From NCBI RefSeq assembly GCF_042701255.1, contig NZ_CP170554.1, positions 1,116,001 through 1,180,000 on the forward strand: 64,000 nt of DNA, in the 5' to 3' direction. The notes below the pieces were generated by a model that was given only the letters and a program-made list of their open reading frames with translations, was not told the DNA's origin and ran no database searches. Positions within the stretch are counted from its first letter, which is position 1. Each line of letters begins with the position of its first letter. Both the position numbers and the translations under genes were made by a program. Shown here piece by piece: positions 57,968 through 64,000 of the stretch. This DNA is from Tahibacter sp042701255. GTDB lineage: Bacteria; Pseudomonadota; Gammaproteobacteria; Xanthomonadales; Rhodanobacteraceae.

Positions 57968-60652
57968 GTGCGAAAACTCTATGCACTCGGCATCGGGGCG
58001 ATGCTGGGAATGGCCGTGGCTGGGGGAGCCATGGCCGAAGGCTTCAATGCGGACCGGAGCAAGATCAGCTTCGATGCGCTGGACATGAACAAGCTCGCCG
58101 ACGAGGACGCGCTGACCGACGAAAAAGGCGTCGGACCCAAGCGCTTCGCGATCGGCCACGAGGTCAACGTCACACCGGCCGCCGACGGTCGCTGGAGCAC
58201 GCGCGCCGACGGCAGCCTGGTCTGGACCTTCGAGGTCGAGACGCCGGATGCGGCGCACCTGAACTTCGGTCTGAATCCGTTCCATCTGCCGGACGGCGCG
58301 ACCCTGACGATCGCCGCCGCCGACGGCAGCGCGTCGATCGGCCCGTTCACGGCCGAGAACAACAACGTGACCGGCCAATACTGGACCCAGGTGCTCATGG
58401 GCAACAGCGCCGTGTTCACCTTGAACGTGCCGGCCGGTCGCCAGGACGAGGTGCAGCTCGCGCTCGTCAAGATCGGCCACGGCTACCGCGGCTTCGGCGC
58501 GCGCACGAAATACTGCAAGTCGGGCGCCTGCAACATGGACGTGGCCTGTCTCGGGCCGAACGATCCGTGGAACGACAACCGCCGCGCGGTCGCCGCCTAT
58601 ACGCGCGGTGCGACGGATACCTGCACCGGTTCGCTGGTCAACAACACGGCCAACGACCATCGCCTGATCTTCGCGACGGCCGGCCACTGCGGCATGAACT
58701 CGAACGCCAACGCGGCGACCATCGTCGCCTACTGGAACTACGAGTCGGCGACCTGCCGCACGCCGGGCTCCTCGGCCAGCGGTACCGCGCTGCCGAAGCC
58801 GAACACGACCTACAACGGCGCGAACTTCCTCGCCAACCACGGCACGACGAGCTCGTCGGACTGGACCCTGCTCGAATTCGTGCAGCCGGTGAATCCGGCC
58901 TACAACCACTACTGGGCGGGCTGGGACCGCACCGGCGTCGCGCCGGTCTGCATACAGCCCGGCGATCCCACCTCGACCACCGGCATGTGCGCGAGCATCC
59001 ATCACCCGGGCGTGGACGAAAAGCGCATCACGTTCATCGGCCAGACCATGGATATCCGCCAGTACCTGCAGCCGGCCGCCGGCAGCGGCACCTCGCACTG
59101 GTACGTGCATTGGGATCCGAGTCCGCCGCTGCTGCCGGGCATCCAGCCGCCGCCGGCGTCGATCGCGCCGAACGTGACCGAAGGCGGCTCGTCGGGTTCG
59201 CCGCTGTACAACGCCGAACGTCGCCTCGTCGGCGTGCTCAGCGGTGGTCTTTCCGCCTGCGGCGCGACCGGTGAAAACCTGACCGACTACTACGGCCGTC
59301 TCGCGATCGGCTGGGAAGGCGGCGGCACGACGGCCACCGCGATGAAGACCCACCTCGACCCGATCGGCGGCGGCACCGCGACCGTGCTCGACGGCATCAA
59401 CGCCTGCACGGCGCCGTCCGCGCCGTCCAACGTGACTGCGACGGCTACTGCGGCCAATGCGATCACGGTGAACTGGAGCGCCGTCGGCGGCATCGGCAAG
59501 TACCGCATCCTGCGTTCCACCGGCGCCTGCCCGGGTTCCAACTTCACGCAGATTGCTGAAGTGGACAATGTGACATCCTACGTCGACGGCACGGTGTCCG
59601 GCGCCACGACCTACAGCTACAAGGTCGTCAGCGTCGACACGGCGCAGCCCTGCCAGTCGGTCGCCAGCAGCTGCAGCAGCGCGACCGCGACGGGCCAGTG
59701 CACCTTGTCGCCGACGTTCAACGGCGCGAACGGTGCGACCTCGCCGGGCACGACGGCCTGCGAGGTCGACCTGAACTGGACCGCGGCCACGACTAACTGC
59801 GGCGCCAATCCGCCGCGCTACAACGTCTACCGCTCCACGACGGCCGGCTTCACGCCGTCGGCGGCGAACCTGCTGCAGTCCTGCCTGACCTCCACGACGC
59901 TCGCCGACACCACGGTCGGCAACAACAGCTATCACTACGTCGTGCGCGCCGAAGATCCGAACGGCGCCGGCACCGGCCTCTGCGGCGGTGGCATCGAGGA
60001 CACCAACCTCGTGCGGCGTTCGGCGCGTCCGTTCGGCCCGGGTACGGTGGACGGCTTCACCGACAACGCCGAAACCGGCATCACCCGCTGGACCGCCGCC
60101 GGCAGCGGCGCCGGCGCGAACTGGGCGGTCGCGACGACGCAGTCGCATTCGCCGACCAGTTCGTTCTTCGTGCCCGATCCGTCCACGAGCAGCACGCGCA
60201 CCCTGACCCTGGCCACGCCGTTGGACCTGACCGCGACCGGCGGCAACAAGCTGGAGTTCTGGACGCGCTACGCGACCGAGGCGAACTTCGACGGCGTGCT
60301 GCTGGAATATTCGCTCGACGGCGGCACGACCTGGACCGACATCCTCGGCGCGCAGGGTTCGGTTCCGGCCGATGCGAACCGCTTCAGCGAAGGCGGCTAC
60401 AACGCCGTCATGAGCGCCAACGGCGTGTTCGGCGCGCGCACGGCCTGGCACGGCTCGCGCACGACCTGGACCCGCGTGACGGTCGACCTGTCGGCGTTCG
60501 CCGGCAACCAGGTCGGCCTGCGCTTCCGCTTCGCCAGCGACACCTCGCAGACCGGCGACGGCTTCTGGCTCGACGACGTGCGCCACTACTACGGCGCGTC
60601 GTGCACTTCGGGTGAAGTCGACCTGATCTTCCGCGCGGGTTTCGAACCGTAA
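57968..60652 (+). CDS. secreted trypsin-like serine protease (lysyl endopeptidase type)
   Basis: An 894-residue secreted protein. A signal peptide (MRKLYALGIGAMLGMAVAGG, cut near AMA) is followed by a ~180-residue propeptide-like beta domain. The S1-fold protease domain has catalytic His240 (FATAGHCG), Asp298 (SSSDWTLLEF) and Ser409 (GGSSGSPLYN), the pattern of Achromobacter protease I/lysyl endopeptidases. A fibronectin-III-like domain (~480-560), a second Cys-containing FnIII-like domain and a C-terminal jelly-roll-like domain (FWTRYATEANFDGVLLEYS) complete it. The end EVDLIFRAGFEP resembles sorting tails seen in this bacterial group. GTG start with GGGAGA 5 bp upstream. Confidence 0.88.
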   Translation: MRKLYALGIGAMLGMAVAGGAMAEGFNADRSKISFDALDMNKLADEDALTDEKGVGPKRFAIGHEVNVTPAADGRWSTRADGSLVWTFEVETPDAAHLNFGLNPFHLPDGATLTIAAADGSASIGPFTAENNNVTGQYWTQVLMGNSAVFTLNVPAGRQDEVQLALVKIGHGYRGFGARTKYCKSGACNMDVACLGPNDPWNDNRRAVAAYTRGATDTCTGSLVNNTANDHRLIFATAGHCGMNSNANAATIVAYWNYESATCRTPGSSASGTALPKPNTTYNGANFLANHGTTSSSDWTLLEFVQPVNPAYNHYWAGWDRTGVAPVCIQPGDPTSTTGMCASIHHPGVDEKRITFIGQTMDIRQYLQPAAGSGTSHWYVHWDPSPPLLPGIQPPPASIAPNVTEGGSSGSPLYNAERRLVGVLSGGLSACGATGENLTDYYGRLAIGWEGGGTTATAMKTHLDPIGGGTATVLDGINACTAPSAPSNVTATATAANAITVNWSAVGGIGKYRILRSTGACPGSNFTQIAEVDNVTSYVDGTVSGATTYSYKVVSVDTAQPCQSVASSCSSATATGQCTLSPTFNGANGATSPGTTACEVDLNWTAATTNCGANPPRYNVYRSTTAGFTPSAANLLQSCLTSTTLADTTVGNNSYHYVVRAEDPNGAGTGLCGGGIEDTNLVRRSARPFGPGTVDGFTDNAETGITRWTAAGSGAGANWAVATTQSHSPTSSFFVPDPSTSSTRTLTLATPLDLTATGGNKLEFWTRYATEANFDGVLLEYSLDGGTTWTDILGAQGSVPADANRFSEGGYNAVMSANGVFGARTAWHGSRTTWTRVTVDLSAFAGNQVGLRFRFASDTSQTGDGFWLDDVRHYYGASCTSGEVDLIFRAGFEP

Positions 60653-60693
60653 GCAGCGTGGCGGCCGCGGGCGCGGCCGTCACGACCACGCAC

Positions 60694-60722
60694 GGGGCCG
60701 GCAGGGATGCCGGCCCCGTTTT
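60694..60722 (+). terminator. rho-independent terminator after the protease gene
   Basis: GGGGCCGGCA and TGCCGGCCCC form a perfect 10 bp stem with a 4-base loop, then GTTTT. It lies 42 bp after the protease stop and 48 bp before glnE, so the two genes are separate units. Confidence 0.85.
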
Positions 60723-60769
60723 CGTTCCGCCGCGCAATCGGCGCGCGAATCTGCTTGAATCGGCGGCTC

Positions 60770-63631
60770 ATGACGACCGCCGCCGTTTCCTTCTCCGATT
60801 TCCTCGAGAGCCGCTACGCGCATCTGCTGGCCCGCTGTCGCGAGGCCGGCGTGCCGTTCTACGACGACGCCGGCGTGGCCGAGCGTCTGCAGCGCGTGCT
60901 GCTCGCGAGCGACTTCGCCTACGACTGCTTCTCGCGCGATCCGGCGCTGCTCGCGCCCGAGGCGCTGATGCTCATGAGCGATCCGCGCCCGGCCGACGCG
61001 CGGATCTGGCAGCTGGATCCGGGCGAGCGCGACGAAGCGCGCCAGATGGCCCTGCTGCGCCGCTTCCGCAAGCGCGAGGCGCTGCGTCTGATCTGGCGCG
61101 ACGTCAACGGCTTCGACGAAGTCATCGACACGCTCGACGGTTCCACTGCGCTGGCCGAGACCTGCATCGAGGCGGCGCTGCGCTATGCCGAAGCCAATCT
61201 GTCGCCGCGTCACGGCCGGCCGCGCGATGCACAGGGCCGCGCGCAGCGTCTGGTCGTGCTCGGCCTCGGCAAGCTCGGCGGCGGCGAACTGAATTTTTCT
61301 TCCGACGTCGACCTGATCCTGGCCTACGCGGAAAACGGCCAGACCGACGGCGCGCGCGTCGTCGACAACGAAACCTATTTCGCGCGGCTGGGCCAGCAGA
61401 TGGTCAAGCTGCTGGCCGAGGTCAGCGTCGACGGCTACGTCTATCGCGTCGACCTGCGCCTGCGTCCGTTCGGCAACGCCGGCCGCGTCGCGCTGTCGTT
61501 CGCCGCGATGGAGCAGTACTACCAGCGCGAAGGGCGCAACTGGGAACGCTACGCCTGGATCAAGGCGCGGCCCGTCGCCGGCGACCTGGCCGCCGGCAAG
61601 CGTCTCTGCGAAACCCTGCGGCCCTTCGTCTACCGGCGCTATCTCGACTACACCGCGTTCGCCGGCCTGCGCGAGATGAAGGCGCTGATCGACGCCGAGG
61701 TCGCGCGCAAGGATCTGACCGACAATCTCAAGCTCGGTCCCGGCGGCATCCGCGAGATCGAGTTCATCGTGCAGTTGCTGCAGATGATCCGCGGCGGCCG
61801 CGAGCCCAGCCTGCGCGTGCGCGGCCTGCTGCCGGCGCTCGCGGCCTGCGAACAATTGGGATTCGTGGAAAAGGCGCGCGCGCAGCTGCTGCGCCGCGGC
61901 TATCTGTTCCTGCGCCGCGCCGAGAACCGGCTGCAGATGCTGCGCGACGAGCAGACCCATGCCTTGCCGGCCGACGAACTGCTGGTCGAGCGCATCGCGC
62001 AGGGCCTCGGTCACGCGGACCGCGCGGCCTTCGCCGCCGCGCTGGCCGTTGCGCGCGCCGGCGTGGCCGAGGAATTCCGCGCCTTGCTCGCGCCGCTGGA
62101 CAAGGGCAGCAAGCCCGCCGGCGACGACGGCTGGGTCGCGCTGTGGCAGAACCTCGATCGCGACGGCGGCGACGCGTCCGAACTGGCCGCGGCCGGTTTC
62201 GTGCCGGCCGAACCCGTGCGCGAGGCATTGCTGGGCCTCACGCGCTCGCCGGCCGTGCGCAGCATGGTCGCCGCCTCGCGCGAACGCTTCGACCGGCTGA
62301 TGCCGCAGCTGCTGCAGGCCGCCGCAGCGAGCCGCGCGCCGACCGCGTGCCTGGAACGCCTGGTGCGCCTGCTGCACGCGATCGTGCGCCGCGCGGCCTA
62401 TCTCGTGCTGCTCGACGAACAGCCCGGCGCGCGCAAGCGCCTGATCGCGCTGTTCGCCGACAGCGCCTGGCTGGCCGAGCGCGTCATCGCGCATCCGCTG
62501 CTGATCGACGACCTGTTCGATCCGCGCCTGGATGCCGTGCCCGTCGACCGCAGCGCGATCGCCGGCGAGATCGCGCGCCGCGTCGCGACCCTGGATGCCG
62601 TCGACCCCGATCCCGAAGCCGAGATCGAGCTGCTGCAGGAACTCAAGCACAGCCTGGGCTTCCGTCTCGGCCTCGCGTTTCTCGGCCGCCGCGCCGACGC
62701 GGTCGCCACGGCGCGGCGTCTGGCCACCCTGGCCGAAACCATCGTCGCGACCGTGCTGGCCCAGGCCGAGCGCGACGCCTTGCGCCAGCACGGCCGTCTG
62801 CCCGGACGCAGCGGCAACGGCAGCGGGCTGGCCATCGTCGGCTACGGTTCGCTCGGCGCGGCCGAACTCGGTTTCGCGTCGGATCTCGATCTGGTGTTCC
62901 TCTACGACGAAGCCCTGGGCCAGGTCGAAAGCGACGGCGCCAAACCGCTCGACGGCCAGCGCTACTACGCGCGCATCGCCCAGCGCGTCGTGCATTTGCT
63001 GACGACGATGACGCGCGCGGGCCGCCTTTACGAAGTCGACGTGCGCCTGCGCCCCGACGGCGGCAAGGGCCTGCTCGTGACCAGCGTGCAGGGTTTCGCC
63101 GACTACCAGCGCGAACGCGCCTGGACCTGGGAACATCAGGCGCTGGTGCGTTCGAGGTTGCTCGCCGGCGACCACGCCTTGGCGCGCCGCTTCGGCGACG
63201 CGCGCGCCGCCGTGCTCGGCCAGCCGCGCGATGCGACGGAGGTGTTCGCTCACGTCGCGACCATGCGCGCGCGCTGGCGCGCCGAGCGCGACCGCTCGAG
63301 CGCGGCCGAACTCGATCTCAAGCAGGGCGCCGGCGCACTGCTCGACATCGAATTCCTGCTGCAGGCGCTGGTGCTCGCCTATGCAGCGACAATTCCGGCA
63401 CTGCTGCAGGCCAGCGACAGCGCGAACCTGATCCGTCTTTCCGCGCAGCACGGCCTGCTGACGGCCGGGCAGGGCGAGTCGCTCGCGAAAGCGCATGCGG
63501 TGCTGCTCGACGCAGCGCTGACCTGCACCCTCGACGCGCGGCCGCGACTCGCGGCGCGCACGCCGGCATTGAGCGCGGCCAGCGAGGACGTGCTCGCGGT
63601 TGCGCGGGCGCTGGGGCTGGCGTTCGGCTGA
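60770..63631 (+). CDS. glnE: bifunctional glutamine synthetase adenylyltransferase/deadenylase
   Basis: A 953-residue GlnE with two nucleotidyltransferase domains. The N-terminal deadenylase half has GLGKLGGGELNFSSDVDLI (~165-183) and the C-terminal adenylyltransferase half has GYGSLGAAELGFASDLDLV (~688-706) and YEVDVRLRPDGGKG. In cells it adds or removes AMP on glutamine synthetase according to PII signals, tuning nitrogen assimilation. The length is standard (E. coli ~946). The ATG at 60770 is preferred over the frame start at 60707, which would include the terminator. Confidence 0.96.
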   Translation: MTTAAVSFSDFLESRYAHLLARCREAGVPFYDDAGVAERLQRVLLASDFAYDCFSRDPALLAPEALMLMSDPRPADARIWQLDPGERDEARQMALLRRFRKREALRLIWRDVNGFDEVIDTLDGSTALAETCIEAALRYAEANLSPRHGRPRDAQGRAQRLVVLGLGKLGGGELNFSSDVDLILAYAENGQTDGARVVDNETYFARLGQQMVKLLAEVSVDGYVYRVDLRLRPFGNAGRVALSFAAMEQYYQREGRNWERYAWIKARPVAGDLAAGKRLCETLRPFVYRRYLDYTAFAGLREMKALIDAEVARKDLTDNLKLGPGGIREIEFIVQLLQMIRGGREPSLRVRGLLPALAACEQLGFVEKARAQLLRRGYLFLRRAENRLQMLRDEQTHALPADELLVERIAQGLGHADRAAFAAALAVARAGVAEEFRALLAPLDKGSKPAGDDGWVALWQNLDRDGGDASELAAAGFVPAEPVREALLGLTRSPAVRSMVAASRERFDRLMPQLLQAAAASRAPTACLERLVRLLHAIVRRAAYLVLLDEQPGARKRLIALFADSAWLAERVIAHPLLIDDLFDPRLDAVPVDRSAIAGEIARRVATLDAVDPDPEAEIELLQELKHSLGFRLGLAFLGRRADAVATARRLATLAETIVATVLAQAERDALRQHGRLPGRSGNGSGLAIVGYGSLGAAELGFASDLDLVFLYDEALGQVESDGAKPLDGQRYYARIAQRVVHLLTTMTRAGRLYEVDVRLRPDGGKGLLVTSVQGFADYQRERAWTWEHQALVRSRLLAGDHALARRFGDARAAVLGQPRDATEVFAHVATMRARWRAERDRSSAAELDLKQGAGALLDIEFLLQALVLAYAATIPALLQASDSANLIRLSAQHGLLTAGQGESLAKAHAVLLDAALTCTLDARPRLAARTPALSAASEDVLAVARALGLAFG

Positions 63632-63722
63632 GGGTCGCGATGCGTCATCGCGCTATTCGCCGATGACCATGCGCTTCGACGAAGAGTCGGGTCGCGTCGT
63701 CATCGACGAGCGGTTTACGGCG

Positions 63723-63970
63723 CAACCCCATCCCCACCCATGCCCGTCCGGCCCGTTGGGCGTTCAAGCTCGTCAGAACCTTCGGTTCTGAGCGACGACC
63801 TTTCACCCCCTTGAAGGGGAGGGTTTTGAAGCGACAAGCCCTCCCCTTCAAGGCGAGGGTTTCAACCGACTCGCCGTGACAAGCCCTCCCCATCAAGGCG
63901 AGAATTTCAAGCGGCTTGCCGTGACAAGCCCTCCCCTTCAAGGGGAGGGTATGGGTGGGGATGGGGTTGC
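63723..63970. repeat. repeat array with the same ends as the 22.4 kb element (copy 2)
   Basis: The outer ends CAACCCCATCCCCACCCATG and its inverse CATGGGTGGGGATGGGGTTG enclose ~210 bp. Inside are three direct units of ~46 bp, each starting GACAAGCCCTCCCC(T/A)TCAAGG, from about 63832 to 63960. There is also a unique stretch with a hairpin AGAACC TTC GGTTCT (63775-63789). The first 22.4 kb copy is a simple hairpin, so this one has grown by tandem duplication of its interior. No gene is seen from 63632 to the end. Confidence 0.8.
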
Positions 63971-64000
63971 GCGTCGAATTCCCAGCCCGCATGCAATATG

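Overview
This 64 kb window is GC-rich, tightly packed DNA from a Gram-negative bacterium. Gene content and repeats point to a gammaproteobacterium, most likely of the Lysobacterales/Xanthomonadales (for example Rhodanobacteraceae). The clues are a type VI secretion system (T6SS) with DUF2169 and DUF4150 adaptors, a fused ATP sulfurylase/APS kinase in a cys cluster, GlnE, a lysyl-endopeptidase-like secreted protease, and abundant GGGAGAGG-type intergenic palindromes. The lineage is an inference; no rRNA or tRNA gene lies in the window to confirm it.

Bases 1-22,340 are a T6SS effector region. It opens with the C-terminal part of the sheath-recycling ATPase ClpV. Next come a cysteine-amidase-like effector with an overlapping lipoprotein (probable immunity), and VgrG1 with a DUF2169 adaptor, a DUF4150 PAAR-like tip, a WHH-type nuclease and a bank of small cytoplasmic proteins, three of them SUKH-like immunity proteins. 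After a fatty-acid-hydroxylase-family gene comes a second module: VgrG2, DUF2169, a DUF4150-lipase fusion with an ankyrin-repeat partner, and an Rhs protein ending in an AHH-type nuclease with a downstream putative immunity gene. The two vgrG genes share about 1.78 kb of near-identical DNA at a fixed offset of 9,234 bp and diverge only in the tail.

Bases 22,340-37,450 are accessory DNA. They hold a GFA-family gene, an IS4-family transposase remnant, a universal stress protein and a complete Mrp-type Na+/H+ antiporter operon (mrpA/B fusion, C, D, E, F, G). Small lipoprotein and periplasmic genes, a pair of paralogous unknown genes, and a less GC-rich patch (about 33.4-36.9 kb) follow. The patch contains a HEPN-like protein, a double zinc-ribbon protein and a small membrane protein with an overlapping Pro-rich mini-gene. 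Copies of a structured repeat of about 130 bp (called R1 here), all in one orientation, separate these cassettes. The stretch ends with a C4-like structured RNA before a leader ORF and a small helical protein.

Bases 37,450-47,850 hold a 1,198-residue Asp/Gly-repeat (RTX-like) protein with an N-terminal signal peptide, a small lipoprotein, an OmpR-type regulator with an eroded receiver domain, two paralogous unknown proteins flanking a secreted Cys-containing protein, a DUF4124-like protein, tandem repeats and inverted repeat pairs.

Bases 48,020-54,332 (minus strand) are the assimilatory sulfate reduction genes: sat-cysC (with an apparent single-base frameshift), cysH, cysI and cysJ. Bases 54,931-63,631 carry a two-component system, a PmtA-like methyltransferase, the secreted serine protease and glnE. 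The window closes with a repeat array whose outer ends match those of the inverted-repeat element at 22.4 kb.
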